Source of the DNA: Geomicrobium sediminis
GTDB taxonomy: Bacteria; Bacillota; Bacilli; Bacillales; Marinococcaceae
Direction of reading: 5' to 3'
NCBI RefSeq assembly: GCF_016908595.1
Contig: NZ_JAFBEC010000011.1
Location: 1 to 64,000 of the forward strand
Length of the DNA stretch: 64,000 nt
Part shown: one piece after another, positions 24,425-33,862 of the stretch
Position numbering within the stretch: the stretch's first letter is position 1
Layout of the letters: the number at the start of each line of letters is the position of its first letter
Position numbers and translations under genes: made by a program
The notes under the pieces: generated by a model
Database searches by the model: none
What the model was told of the DNA's origin: nothing
The model's input: only the letters and a program-made list of their open reading frames with translations

Positions 24425-25471
24425 TTGACAACGACAACGACAGAAGTGACGTTCTCTACAACGACAACTGGCGTAGGGATCATTACGCTCAACCGACCTA
24501 AAGCATTAAATTCCCTGACACACACGATGGTTACGACCATGGTACAACAACTAAAACAATGGCAAACAGATCAAGCTATTTCTGTAATCGTTTTCAAGGG
24601 AAGCGGTGAAAAAGGGTTTTGTGCAGGAGGAGACATTAAAACTCTCGCCTCTGCAAAAGAAGGTGACGAACAATTTAATGATGCGAAGCAGTTTTTCGTC
24701 GATGAATACGAACTCGATCTTCTACTTGCTAATTACTCAAAACCAATCGTATCGCTTTTAAACGGTGTTGTGATGGGTGGCGGTGTTGGGCTTACTCAAG
24801 GAACGAGCCATCGCATCGTTACGAAGAACACAAAATGGGCGATGCCTGAAATGAACATTGCGTTCTTTCCGGACGTCGGAGGCGTCCATTTCTTAAATCA
24901 AGCACCTGGGTATACAGGCATGTATTTGGCGTTAACCGCAAAAACCATTCGATCTGCAGATATTCTCTACATTGGAGCGGCAGACTTTTACGTAGAAGAC
25001 CTTCATGAGCTTGAACGAAAAATTGTCGATTACGACTGGACGACCGTTGAAGAAGCTGACCACAAACTGGACGAGCTAATCGGTTCACTTGCAGGAGAGC
25101 CACCTCAAGGAGAGCTAGAAGCATTGCAAAACGACATTGATGACACGTTCCACTTGTATTCTGTTGAAGATATTGTTGCCAAATTACGAGATCGTGGCGA
25201 TGCATTCGGTGATGAGCATGCGAACATCCTTCTTTCCAAATCACCGGTTTCTTTAAAGGTTACTCATAAGTACATGCTCGACTATGCACACCGCTCACTT
25301 GAAGACACGTTGGTCATGGACGTTGTTGTTGCAATGAATTTCTTACGTAACAAAGATTTCTATGAAGGTGTTGATGCTGTGTTAATAAAAAAACATCAGT
25401 CACCGAATTATGACTACCCAACGCTTGAAGATGTAAACGATGAACTCGTTGATTCTTATTTTAAAGCGTAA
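24425..25471 (+). CDS. 3-hydroxyisobutyryl-CoA hydrolase (crotonase fold)
   Basis: This 348-residue protein starts at TTG 24425 after GAGGAGGATTACT; the longer frame upstream includes the palindrome and is not coding. Crotonase-fold motifs are GFCAGGDIKTL, NGVVMGGGVGL (oxyanion hole) and MPEMNIAFFPDVGG (acid and Asp of HIBCH). The C-terminal helical domain (KSPVSLKVTH onward) distinguishes HIBYL-CoA hydrolase from plain enoyl-CoA hydratase. It releases 3-hydroxyisobutyrate in valine degradation, the substrate of the mmsB product, converging with the mmsA-mmsB operon across a shared terminator. Confidence 0.85.
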   Translation: MTTTTTEVTFSTTTTGVGIITLNRPKALNSLTHTMVTTMVQQLKQWQTDQAISVIVFKGSGEKGFCAGGDIKTLASAKEGDEQFNDAKQFFVDEYELDLLLANYSKPIVSLLNGVVMGGGVGLTQGTSHRIVTKNTKWAMPEMNIAFFPDVGGVHFLNQAPGYTGMYLALTAKTIRSADILYIGAADFYVEDLHELERKIVDYDWTTVEEADHKLDELIGSLAGEPPQGELEALQNDIDDTFHLYSVEDIVAKLRDRGDAFGDEHANILLSKSPVSLKVTHKYMLDYAHRSLEDTLVMDVVVAMNFLRNKDFYEGVDAVLIKKHQSPNYDYPTLEDVNDELVDSYFKA

Positions 25472-25480
25472 CGTTTAAAA

Positions 25481-25527
25481 AAGAAGCGTGACCTGGACGA
25501 TGATGTCAGGTCACGCTTCTTTTTTTA
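25481..25527. terminator. Bidirectional terminator between convergent valine-catabolism genes
   Basis: Perfect 15-bp stem AAGAAGCGTGACCTG with an 11-nt loop, T runs on both sides. Confidence 0.92.
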
Positions 25528-26973
25528 AAACCAACGTTCCGTGACGACTTTTTTCCTTGTATAAAATTGAACCCCATCTTTGCCATTCGTTCCTAAATCA
25601 CCGAAAAACGATGCTTTGTTTCCTGCAAATGCAAAAAACGCCATTGGTGCTGGAACATTTACATTCACTCCGACCATCCCTGCATCAATTCGATCACGGA
25701 ATGTCTGAGCAGACTTTCCACTCGACGTATAAATGACCGCACCATTTGCAAATGGTGAAGCATTTGTAACTTCAATCGCTTCATCAAGATCTTTTACGCG
25801 AACGATACTTAACACCGGCGCAAAAATCTCATCTTGCCATATCTTCATTTCTTGAGTCACATGATCAAATAGTGTAGCACCGACAAAGTAACCCGCACCC
25901 ACTTGATCACCTTTTTCTCTTCCATCAACGAGTAGCTTGCCACCTGAACGAACACCATCATCTATATAACCAAGCACCCGCTCTTTATGGGATTCGCGAA
26001 TGAGAGGACCAACAAAGTTCTGATCATTGTGACCATCACCAACCGTTAAGACTTTTGTCCGTTTCGTTAACTCATCAATAAATTCATCCGCAATGTCCTC
26101 AGTGACAACAACAACAGAACAAGCCATACAACGTTCTCCACTACTTCCAAATGCAGAACCAATGACCCCTTCAATAGTTTTGTCTAACTGACAATCGGCA
26201 AGTACCGTCGCATGATTTTTTGCACCCGCAAGCGCCTGGACTCGTTTTCCATGCTTAGTACCTGTTTCGTAAACAATTCGAGCTACCGGCTCTGAACCAA
26301 CAAACGAAATCGCTTCGATATCAGGGTGAGTGAGAATGCGGTTGACGACATCTTTCGCACCGTGCACAAGATTTAATACCCCTTTTGGAAATCCAGCTTC
26401 GTAAAACAATTCTACAAGTCGCTCGGCAAGAACCGGTGTTCTTTCAGATGTTTTCAGTACAAACGTATTGCCACACGCAATCGCGAGCGGAAACATCCAC
26501 AGCGGAACCATCATCGGGAAATTAAATGGCGTGATCCCAGCAACAACGCCAAGGGGATAACGCCAGATTGAACCGTCAATCCCTCCAGCAATGCGCGGCA
26601 ACGCGTCTCCCATCATTAAGTTCGGGGTCGAAGTCGCGAGTTCAACAACCTCAATCCCTCGTTGCACTTCACCGTGTGCGTCTTTTAACGTCTTACCATT
26701 TTCAAGCGTAATAATGTCTCCTAATTCTTGTTTGTTTTCATTTAACAAGTGCAAATACCGAAACATGAGTCTTGCTCGCTCAGGTACTGGTACGAGTGAC
26801 CACGTTTTATACGCTTCTTTTGAAGCTTCAACCGCTAAGTTTACATCTTCTGCTGTTGAGATTGGCACTTTCGCAATTTCTTCACCTGTTGCAGGATTCG
26901 GCACAGATTCAAGGTGTCCACCTACGGATTCTTGCCACTGATCATTAATATAATTACGGATGGTTTTTGTCAT
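25525..26973 (-). CDS. mmsA: Methylmalonate-semialdehyde dehydrogenase (CoA-acylating)
   Basis: This 482-residue aldehyde dehydrogenase has GERCMA with the catalytic Cys (about 282). GAKNHATVL replaces the usual general-base glutamate by Asn, the mark of CoA-acylating MMSDH. It converts methylmalonate semialdehyde to propionyl-CoA, the last step of the valine branch. ATG 26973 overlaps the mmsB stop by 4 nt (ATGA). The inositol enzyme IolA is the same family; the neighbours point to valine. Confidence 0.93.
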   Translation of the reverse strand: MTKTIRNYINDQWQESVGGHLESVPNPATGEEIAKVPISTAEDVNLAVEASKEAYKTWSLVPVPERARLMFRYLHLLNENKQELGDIITLENGKTLKDAHGEVQRGIEVVELATSTPNLMMGDALPRIAGGIDGSIWRYPLGVVAGITPFNFPMMVPLWMFPLAIACGNTFVLKTSERTPVLAERLVELFYEAGFPKGVLNLVHGAKDVVNRILTHPDIEAISFVGSEPVARIVYETGTKHGKRVQALAGAKNHATVLADCQLDKTIEGVIGSAFGSSGERCMACSVVVVTEDIADEFIDELTKRTKVLTVGDGHNDQNFVGPLIRESHKERVLGYIDDGVRSGGKLLVDGREKGDQVGAGYFVGATLFDHVTQEMKIWQDEIFAPVLSIVRVKDLDEAIEVTNASPFANGAVIYTSSGKSAQTFRDRIDAGMVGVNVNVPAPMAFFAFAGNKASFFGDLGTNGKDGVQFYTRKKVVTERWF

Positions 26974-27878
26974 GACGTTGACTCCTCTCGTTTTGCTTGA
27001 AATGTAATTTTTTGCTTGCCAACATGTTCATACAAGCTCGCCATATCTTTTTCCCCATAGCCTGCGTCTTCGGCTTCCTCGTACACATCTAGAAGCACAT
27101 TCGTCACCGGCAGGTCGAGTCCCACTTGTTCCATCGTTTCTTTTACAAAACCTAAGTCTTTTCGAAGGAGACTAAGCGTGAAACCCGGGTTGTAATCGTT
27201 CGTTGCCATAAACGTTTTATAGTTGCGTTCATAAATTCGACTTTGACCGTAGCTCACATTCATCACATCAAATAATCCATCCAAGTTCATCCCTTGTTTC
27301 TTCGCAAGCGCAACAGCCTCGCTCACACCAGCCGTATAAAACCCGATGAGCAAATTGTTAATGAGCTTTGTCATCGTGCCACTACTGATTTTTTCGTCAA
27401 TATGAAATACGTTTGCACCGAGTGTATCCATAATCGGTTTAGCATCCTGAAAGACTGAGGCTTTACCACCTGCCATAAACGTTAATGTCCGGTTTTCTGC
27501 ACCGACAACCCCGCCGCTTACGGGCGCTTGCAAAAAGCGCACATTGTAGTCATTGGCTACCTTTTCTACATTTTCGTTGTTCTCTGGAGCAACCGTGCTC
27601 GTATCGATGAGAAGTACACCGGGCGCTGCGTGACGGATCAGACCATCTTCTGCTAAATACACATGTTCATACGCAACAACTGAAGGTAAACTTGTCATCA
27701 CTACGTCACACGTCTTCGCTAACGATTCAACCGACTGTCCGACTTGACCACCGAGTGCTTCGAACCGTCGCTCCATTTCCGGATTTAAGTCTAATCCGTA
27801 CACGTCGTATCCAGATTCGAGTAGATTCCTGCTCATCGGATAACCCATATTCCCAAGTCCAATAAATCCGATTTTCAT
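26970..27878 (-). CDS. mmsB: 3-hydroxyisobutyrate dehydrogenase
   Basis: This 302-residue beta-hydroxyacid dehydrogenase starts at ATG 27878 ([12 protein letters not shown]) after GGGGGAATTGAAA. It has the Rossmann NAD site GLGNMG, the substrate motif [15 protein letters not shown] and the catalytic lysine in [11 protein letters not shown]. It oxidises 3-hydroxyisobutyrate to methylmalonate semialdehyde, the mmsA substrate. In the same operon, downstream of the acyl-CoA dehydrogenase (14-nt gap). Confidence 0.93.
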   Translation of the reverse strand: MKIGFIGLGNMGYPMSRNLLESGYDVYGLDLNPEMERRFEALGGQVGQSVESLAKTCDVVMTSLPSVVAYEHVYLAEDGLIRHAAPGVLLIDTSTVAPENNENVEKVANDYNVRFLQAPVSGGVVGAENRTLTFMAGGKASVFQDAKPIMDTLGANVFHIDEKISSGTMTKLINNLLIGFYTAGVSEAVALAKKQGMNLDGLFDVMNVSYGQSRIYERNYKTFMATNDYNPGFTLSLLRKDLGFVKETMEQVGLDLPVTNVLLDVYEEAEDAGYGEKDMASLYEHVGKQKITFQAKREESTS

Positions 27879-27892
27879 TTTCAATTCCCCCT

Positions 27893-29509
27893 TCACGTTG
27901 TGTAGCGTTTACGATCAATAACGAGTTCTGCAATGTGTCGCTTCACCTTCATCACGTTGCTTGGAGTCGGTACATTCAGTTTCAATTCCTGCGCCGGTTG
28001 TTCAATGGCTTGATAGACACGTTGCACGATGCTTTGCACTTGTTGGAATCCTTCTTCAAGTACGACTAGCGTAATGTTCCTTTTCTGGTCACTTTCTTTT
28101 GTTCTGGATCGTAAATACGAAGACCTCATCATTAAAATTGTCCCGTACCCATCTGCGATCCACCTTAGAACTTCTTGCTCACGTTGCTCAGGCTTGTCAG
28201 TAAGCGCTTTCAACATTTGCGTATAAATCGTCTCAGCAGCAACAATCCATTGTCCAAGTTCATCTTGTACATGTGATACATTGACTTGTCGTTTCAATAC
28301 TGCTTTTGCTGCAGCGAGACGATTGATCTCATTCGTCCCTTCAAAAATACGATTAATCCGCGCATCTCGGTATAAACGCTCAACTTCATATTCTTGCATA
28401 TACCCATAACCACCATGGATTTGTACCGCTTCATCTGTTGCAAATGCCAACACTTCAGAAGCAATTGTTTTACACATGGCACAATCTGCAATAAACAATG
28501 CCAACACACTTGAGTGATCGTGATCCCCATCTGACTGAAGAGCTTCATCTAAACGACTTGCCGTTTGGTACGCATAACTCTCAATTGCATAGATCGCCGA
28601 AGTCACTTCTGCAAGTTTCTCTTGGATTAACGTAAACGACGCAATGGGAGTTTTAAATTGAACGCGCTCCGTCGTATACGTGGTTGCCAAATGTAACGCT
28701 CGCTTCGCTGCACCGATATTATTAAACGCCAATTTCAAACGAGCTAAGTTTAGCGTATTGAGTGCAATTTTGTGACCTTTTCCTAGCTCTCCTAAAATGT
28801 GCTTTTCTGTCACAACAACTTGATCAAGAAGAAGTGTCGCTGTCGATGAACCTTTGATCCCCATCTTCTTCTCTTCTGGTCCGATTGAAACGCCTTCCAT
28901 CGTGCGTTCCACAATAAAAGCAGTCATCCCTTCTGAAGTCTGGGCAAATACAATGAATACGTCCGCTACATGAGCATTCGTAATCCATTGCTTTTCACCA
29001 GTGATCTGATACACATTCTTCTCTTTATCAAAGACCGCTTTTGTTTTCCCATTTAACGCATCTGATCCTGCTTCTGGCTCCGTTAATGCATAGGCGCCAA
29101 TCCATTCTCCTGAAGCAAGTTTCGGTAAGTACATCGACTTTTGCCACTCTGTACCGTAATACATATATGGAGTCGTCCCTACCCCCACATGAATGTTAAA
29201 CGATACACTAAACGATCCACCGCCGTTCCCAACTTGTTCTGCAACGACACCCGATAGCCGTTTACCAAGACCTAATCCCCCGTACGCCTCCGGTACCTCT
29301 ACTGCTTGTAAACCAAGTTCACCAGCAGCCTGAAAGCACGTCTTTATCCAAGATTGGTCTTGTTGTTCCGTCTTCTCTGGGTTTTGTAAGGGATAACCCT
29401 CAACAAACTGCTCTGCTGTCTTTATGATCATTTGCTCTTCACTCGTACGTTCTTCCGGACTGAACGAAGAGTCATCAAGAGTTCCTCCAAAAAGCATGCT
29501 CGAATTCAT
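27893..29509 (-). CDS. Acyl-CoA dehydrogenase (probably isobutyryl-CoA type), first gene of the valine operon
   Basis: This FAD acyl-CoA dehydrogenase of about 538 residues has ALTEPEAGSDA, KQWITNAHVADVFIVFA and GGYGYMQEYEVERLYRDARINRIFEGTNEINR, written here in pieces: GGYGYMQEYEVERLYRDAR, then INRIFEGTNEINR. There is a ~130-residue C-terminal helical extension, as in FadE-type enzymes. Leading mmsB-mmsA and HIBYL-CoA hydrolase, it probably oxidises isobutyryl-CoA, though a broader range is possible. The start is ATG 29509 or TTG 29512; AAAGGAGG favours the TTG by spacing. It has a sigma-54 promoter and an upstream enhancer-like box. Confidence 0.83.
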   Translation of the reverse strand: MNSSMLFGGTLDDSSFSPEERTSEEQMIIKTAEQFVEGYPLQNPEKTEQQDQSWIKTCFQAAGELGLQAVEVPEAYGGLGLGKRLSGVVAEQVGNGGGSFSVSFNIHVGVGTTPYMYYGTEWQKSMYLPKLASGEWIGAYALTEPEAGSDALNGKTKAVFDKEKNVYQITGEKQWITNAHVADVFIVFAQTSEGMTAFIVERTMEGVSIGPEEKKMGIKGSSTATLLLDQVVVTEKHILGELGKGHKIALNTLNLARLKLAFNNIGAAKRALHLATTYTTERVQFKTPIASFTLIQEKLAEVTSAIYAIESYAYQTASRLDEALQSDGDHDHSSVLALFIADCAMCKTIASEVLAFATDEAVQIHGGYGYMQEYEVERLYRDARINRIFEGTNEINRLAAAKAVLKRQVNVSHVQDELGQWIVAAETIYTQMLKALTDKPEQREQEVLRWIADGYGTILMMRSSYLRSRTKESDQKRNITLVVLEEGFQQVQSIVQRVYQAIEQPAQELKLNVPTPSNVMKVKRHIAELVIDRKRYTT

Positions 29510-29540
29510 CAAATGAATGGCCTCCTTTCCATACTTAATA

Positions 29541-29557
29541 AGCAAAGTCTGTGCCAA
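29541..29557 (-). promoter_or_regulatory. Sigma-54 (-24/-12) promoter
   Basis: On the minus strand TTGGCAC-N5-TTGCT, the consensus TGGCAC/TTGC spacing, about 30 bp before the acyl-CoA dehydrogenase start. Confidence 0.9.
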
Positions 29558-29597
29558 CATTTAAATACGGCGAAACAAGGCATCGCACAGTTGAAAA

Positions 29598-29615
29598 TGT
29601 CTAAATGTATAGACA
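29598..29615. promoter_or_regulatory. Upstream activating box TGTCTA-N6-TAGACA
   Basis: A perfect palindrome about 40 bp upstream of the -24 element and just after the regulator stop codon. It recurs at 31404-31421. Likely the binding site of the sigma-54 activator next door. Confidence 0.65.
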
Positions 29616-29628
29616 CTGTCGATCCTTA

Positions 29629-31350
29629 TTAAACAGAAAGACCATACTTAGCCAACTTGTTGTATAACGTAGCTCTAGAAATCCCTAATTGCTTTGCTGC
29701 CTCAGATTTGTTGCCCTTCGCTTCCTTAAGCGCCTCATAAATGAGTTCTTGATCAGAGGTGGGTGGCGGCATCGATGACGCCGGAATGAACGTACGCTGC
29801 AGCAGCTCTTTCGGCAAATCTTGTTCATTAATAATGGGCCCCTCAGAAAGAACATACATCCGTTCAAGGTAATGAAACAATTCACGTACATTACCTGGCC
29901 AGCTATACGAAAACATGCGCTCCAGCACTGCTTTCGTGAGCGTTTTCTTCTGAAACCCTTCTTGTTCCCGGAGTTTCAAATGATGAGCAATCAATGATGG
30001 AATGTCTTGCTTCCGTTCTCTTAGCGGTGGAATTTCAATGTGAATTACGTTCAAACGATAATACAAATCTTCTCGAAATGTGCCTTTCAACATTTTCGCT
30101 TTAAGGTCTTGATTCGTCGCTGCAACTAAGCGAAAATCTACGTGAACAGGTGTCGAACCACCCACCCTTTCCACTTGCTTCGTCTCTAATACACGTAAGA
30201 TTTTCGCCTGAGATTCAAAGGGCATGTCACCAATCTCATCGAGAAACAACGTCCCCCCGTTTGCAAGCTCTACTTTCCCCACTTTCCCTTCTGCACGCGT
30301 CCCTGTAAATGCCCCTTTTAAATAGCCGAACAACTCCGACTCAAACAAGCTTTCTGGAATGGCAGCACAATTCACTGCAACAAACGGACCTTTCTGATGA
30401 TGACTCTTATGATGAATCGCATGAGCAAAAGGTTCCTTTCCAACCCCTGTTTCTCCTGTTAGCAATACAGGCACCTCGGTCACTGCCGCTTTTCTGCCTA
30501 TTTTCTTCGCACTTGCAATTGCCGGACTTTCCCCAATAATATCTTCAAAGCGAACACTCACATTGCTTTCAGTATGTTTGTGCCAACGACTCTCTTCGAT
30601 GGCTACTGCTTGCGGAATGCGCTCTAACCGTTGCAACGTTTCTTCTAGCTCAGTCTTCCCTTCAAACACGAGCATACCAACTGCTCCGATGATTTCTCCT
30701 TCTTGCCACATCGGCAATCGATGGACGACGAGTTCTTGACCTTGCAGACGGTGTGCTTGACTACGTTCAGGCACACCCGTCTTTAAGACAACGGGGATCC
30801 TTGTATTCTCAATCACTTCTTCGACTGGCCGACCAATCGCTTCTTCCTTCGTTACACCGACAAAGCGGCTATATGTTTCATTAAACACTTGAATGATGCC
30901 TTTGTGATCAACAATCACGACGCCCTCATACGCCGTATCCAGACTAAGCATTAACCATCGATTCATCTGCCTTTGTTTCTCTTCTTGTTCCTCTAGATAA
31001 TGGGTAAATGCAAGCCGTTCTTCCATCCCAATCACTCCAGAAAGGATGCCGCTCTCGTGATGCACAACGTATAATAATGACTCTTTACACTCTCGTAGTG
31101 AGCAGTGTTCATCTACAATCGCATGTGGCCGTTCGATCACGTTCTCCACCGTTTGTTGGTCATCATCACTTCGTAAACAACGCCATATTCGAATGACCCC
31201 TAAAAAACGACCATTCTCGACTACGGCCATTTCTAATTGCTCTTGCATCGTCATCATTGACTTGGCTTCTCGTATTGTCATCGTTACGTCAATCGTAGTC
31301 GGTTGAATATTCATCCACTGACCACAATGATCTCGAGTATGAAGAAGCAT
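29629..31350 (-). CDS. Sigma-54-dependent activator with CBS pair, PAS and Fis HTH
   Basis: The start is set at ATG 31350 (AAGGGGAGCGT precedes it), giving 573 residues; the ATG at 31386 has no ribosome-binding site. Order of domains: CBS-like pair (~1-115), PAS (~135-230), AAA+ (~268-500) with Walker A GETGVGKE, Walker B TLFLDEIGD and REDLYYRLNV, and a C-terminal Fis helix-turn-helix (NKSEAAKQLGISRATLYNKL). The sigma-54-contacting loop reads GAFTGT, not GAFTGA. It probably senses a valine-pathway metabolite and activates the adjacent operon; a box before its own gene suggests autoregulation. Confidence 0.88.
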   Translation of the reverse strand: MLLHTRDHCGQWMNIQPTTIDVTMTIREAKSMMTMQEQLEMAVVENGRFLGVIRIWRCLRSDDDQQTVENVIERPHAIVDEHCSLRECKESLLYVVHHESGILSGVIGMEERLAFTHYLEEQEEKQRQMNRWLMLSLDTAYEGVVIVDHKGIIQVFNETYSRFVGVTKEEAIGRPVEEVIENTRIPVVLKTGVPERSQAHRLQGQELVVHRLPMWQEGEIIGAVGMLVFEGKTELEETLQRLERIPQAVAIEESRWHKHTESNVSVRFEDIIGESPAIASAKKIGRKAAVTEVPVLLTGETGVGKEPFAHAIHHKSHHQKGPFVAVNCAAIPESLFESELFGYLKGAFTGTRAEGKVGKVELANGGTLFLDEIGDMPFESQAKILRVLETKQVERVGGSTPVHVDFRLVAATNQDLKAKMLKGTFREDLYYRLNVIHIEIPPLRERKQDIPSLIAHHLKLREQEGFQKKTLTKAVLERMFSYSWPGNVRELFHYLERMYVLSEGPIINEQDLPKELLQRTFIPASSMPPPTSDQELIYEALKEAKGNKSEAAKQLGISRATLYNKLAKYGLSV

Positions 31351-31403
31351 ACGCTCCCCTTCTTTCGTTAATAGTTGACGACTCATAAACTGTCAAAGTC
31401 ATA

Positions 31404-31421
31404 TGTATAGTTGTTTAGACA
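31404..31421. promoter_or_regulatory. Second copy of the activator box (TGTATA-N6-TAGACA)
   Basis: Same half-sites and 6-nt spacer as 29598-29615, with one base changed, about 55 bp upstream of the regulator start. Consistent with autoregulation. Confidence 0.55.
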
Positions 31422-31455
31422 CTGTACGATAAATTCCTTTATTCCACATAAAAAA

Positions 31456-31479
31456 GCCCAAAGGCAACTACCTTTGGGC
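31456..31479 (-). terminator. Terminator of the YfmJ-type gene
   Basis: Stem GCCCAAAGG/CCTTTGGGC with a 6-nt loop, then TTTTTTATG on the minus strand. Confidence 0.9.
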
Positions 31480-31493
31480 GAAACAAATTCACA

Positions 31494-32501
31494 CTATTTC
31501 TCGGATACTTTTACGAGCTGTTTGCCAATGTTCTCGCCTTTAAAAAGGCCAATAAACGCTTCCGGAACTCGTTCAATCCCCTCATGAATCGTTTCTTCGT
31601 ATTGAAGCTCACCTGCTTCAATGTAACTTGCTAATGCTTTGTAGGCTTCTTGGAATTGATCTTCAAAATCACGAACGAGGAACCCTTGCATTTTCACACG
31701 GGCTTTTACGAGAAAACCTTGCACACGCACCCCGATGTCTCTCTCTCCTTTTTCGAGATTGTATGAGGAGATCGATCCACAAACCGGCACACGAGCAAAT
31801 GTGTTTAAGTGGGGCAAAATATGATCGCTAATCTCTCCACCTACATTTTCAAAGTACACATCAATGCCATCGGGGCAGTGCTCTTTTAGAACTTCTTTCA
31901 GATTATCGGTTTTATAATTAATCGCTTCGTCAAACCCGAGGGATTTAATGTAATCGGCCTTTTCCTTTGATCCGACGATTCCGATCACACGGGCCCCCTT
32001 AATCTTAGCAAGTTGTCCCGCAACTGAACCGACCGCACCTGCAGCACCTGAAATGACGACCGTTTCTCCTTCTTTCGGTTCACCAATTTTATACATACCA
32101 AAGTACGCTGTGAGCCCAGGCATTCCAAGCACACCCAGTGCCGCAGAGCTTGAAACACCGTGTAAATCAAGCTTACGAACCGCATCCGCATCAACTGTAT
32201 TGTATTCTTTCCATTCCAACATCCCCGTTACAACGTCACCTTCTTGAAGGCCATTTGAATGACTCTTTGTTACAACAGCGACGATCCCGCCGTTTAATGG
32301 CTCTCCAACTTGAAATGGAGCCGTATATGATTTCGCATCGTTCATTCTTCCTCGCATGTACGGATCGACTGAGAGGTACAACGTTTTGAGTTGGACTTCC
32401 CCTTCAGTCGGTTGAACAACATCTGTTTCTTCGTACTGAAACGTGCTGCGTGTTGGCATTCCGTTCGGTCGCTCTTTAAGTAGAATTTGTTGCTGTTTCA
32501 T
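31494..32501 (-). CDS. NADPH-dependent MDR oxidoreductase (YfmJ/CurA type)
   Basis: This 335-residue zinc-free medium-chain dehydrogenase/reductase starts at ATG 32501 after AAAAGGAGG; the upstream extension is leader. It has LSVDPYMRGRM near residue 50, the NADP site SGAAGAVGSVAGQLAK (about 150) and YFENVGGEISD. The family (YfmJ, leukotriene B4 12-hydroxydehydrogenase-like, CurA) reduces alpha,beta-unsaturated ketones and aldehydes, usually in detoxification. Monocistronic between two terminators. Confidence 0.88.
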   Translation of the reverse strand: MKQQQILLKERPNGMPTRSTFQYEETDVVQPTEGEVQLKTLYLSVDPYMRGRMNDAKSYTAPFQVGEPLNGGIVAVVTKSHSNGLQEGDVVTGMLEWKEYNTVDADAVRKLDLHGVSSSAALGVLGMPGLTAYFGMYKIGEPKEGETVVISGAAGAVGSVAGQLAKIKGARVIGIVGSKEKADYIKSLGFDEAINYKTDNLKEVLKEHCPDGIDVYFENVGGEISDHILPHLNTFARVPVCGSISSYNLEKGERDIGVRVQGFLVKARVKMQGFLVRDFEDQFQEAYKALASYIEAGELQYEETIHEGIERVPEAFIGLFKGENIGKQLVKVSEK

Positions 32502-32587
32502 GATCTTCCTCCTTTTCTTCTTCTGTTCCTCGTTTTTGACATCATTAAACAACGTGTCACCTTGATCATTCGCCAAAAAGCACAAAA

Positions 32588-32611
32588 AACCTGTTGAATA
32601 ATCAACAGGTT
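32588..32611 (-). terminator. Terminator of the Ddl-like operon
   Basis: Perfect stem AACCTGTTGA with a 4-nt loop, then TTTTTTG on the minus strand; it overlaps the stop codon of the ligase gene. Confidence 0.9.
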
Positions 32612-33839
32612 ATCGTTTGCTTCCACCCTTGCTGCCGCCTTTTCCTCCGCCTTCACCTTGGAGAGAGAAAAGGTTCGAGTCAATTGAGAACGTCAGTCTC
32701 TCACGATCTCGTTGACGCTTAAGGGCTAATTGAATCAAGTCATTGGTTAGCGTTTGGAAATCTTTATCCGCCGCTTCCCATAAATAAAAAGACAATGATC
32801 CAGGAATTGTATTAATTTCATTCACATAAATGATATCGTTCGCTTCGTCTTTCATAAAATCAATTCGCGAAACGCCACCACATCCGAGTGCTTTAAACGT
32901 TGATACCGCAAGTGTTTGAATCTGCTCTGTTTCTTCATCTGGGATTGGGGCAGGAATAATACGATCTGTACTTTCCATTCCGCCACCCATCGATTTAGAA
33001 CCACTGCCACCTTTACTTCCACCTCTTGAGCTACCTTGGTATTTATCCGCATAGCTCAAAATGTCTTCGGTCTTTAATACTTCTTCAATGACAGATGCTT
33101 CTGCTTCGTCAGTATCCCCTAACACGGAACAGTTCATTTCCTTAAGGTCCGTGATTAAAGGTTCAACGATTAGTTTCGATGCGTACTCAAGCGCCTCTTC
33201 AATGGCAATTTCCAAACTTTCTTGATTGCGGGCAACTCCAATTCCTACGCTCGACCCTAAATTTGCTGGTTTAACAATCGCAGGCAAACCAATCTCTTCT
33301 TCAATTTGCTTTACAATCGAAGCTGAATCCTCTTGCCATTCACGATTATAGAACCAGACATCGTTTAGTACAGGCAACTTTTCGTTACGAAGCACTTGCT
33401 TCATCGTCACTTTATCCATTCCAAGAGCGGATGCACCGACATCACAGCCAACATACGGAATGTTCATCAGTTCAAATAGCCCTTGAAGTCCTCCGTCTTC
33501 TCCAAACGTTCCGTGTAAGACAGGAAAAGCGACATCGATCTGACTGACTTCACGCTTTCCAAAACGAGGGGCTGGGTTCTTCTGTAAGACGATTCCACCA
33601 TTGTCAGCCGCTACTGGGATAACTGGTGTTGCTTCACTTAAAAGAGCCTTCAAGTCTTTGTATGCTTCAATATCTGTTAACTTCTCACCTGTATACCACG
33701 TGCGATCCTTACTAATGTAAATCGGAATGGCTTCGTAGCGATCAGCATCCATCGCATGAATGGCTTGCAAACCGGAAATAACCGATACTTCATGCTCGAC
33801 GGAGATGCCGCCAAAAAATACACCTACTCTAGTTCTCAC
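32610..33839 (-). CDS. D-alanine--D-alanine ligase family protein with Gly/Lys-rich loop and tail
   Basis: This is a 409-residue ATP-grasp ligase with GGISVEHEVSVISG, LHGTFGEDGGLQG, VKPANLGSSVG and VNEINTIPGS. The omega-loop has YADKY followed by a Gly/Ser/Lys insertion (about 269-287, GGSKGGS inside), and the C terminus repeats it (GGGKGGSKGGSKR). The acceptor-site motif is NTIPGSLSFYLWEAA instead of the usual NTMPGFT/NTSPGMT. It lies last in an operon with a membrane MurF-like ligase and a hydrolase, suggesting a dedicated role in forming a D-Ala-D-X dipeptide. D-Ala as acceptor is likely but not certain. Gap to the MurF-like gene: 23 nt. Confidence 0.8.
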   Translation of the reverse strand: MRTRVGVFFGGISVEHEVSVISGLQAIHAMDADRYEAIPIYISKDRTWYTGEKLTDIEAYKDLKALLSEATPVIPVAADNGGIVLQKNPAPRFGKREVSQIDVAFPVLHGTFGEDGGLQGLFELMNIPYVGCDVGASALGMDKVTMKQVLRNEKLPVLNDVWFYNREWQEDSASIVKQIEEEIGLPAIVKPANLGSSVGIGVARNQESLEIAIEEALEYASKLIVEPLITDLKEMNCSVLGDTDEAEASVIEEVLKTEDILSYADKYQGSSRGGSKGGSGSKSMGGGMESTDRIIPAPIPDEETEQIQTLAVSTFKALGCGGVSRIDFMKDEANDIIYVNEINTIPGSLSFYLWEAADKDFQTLTNDLIQLALKRQRDRERLTFSIDSNLFSLQGEGGGKGGSKGGSKR

Positions 33840-33862
33840 GTTTTCTCATCTCCGTTCTTTAT

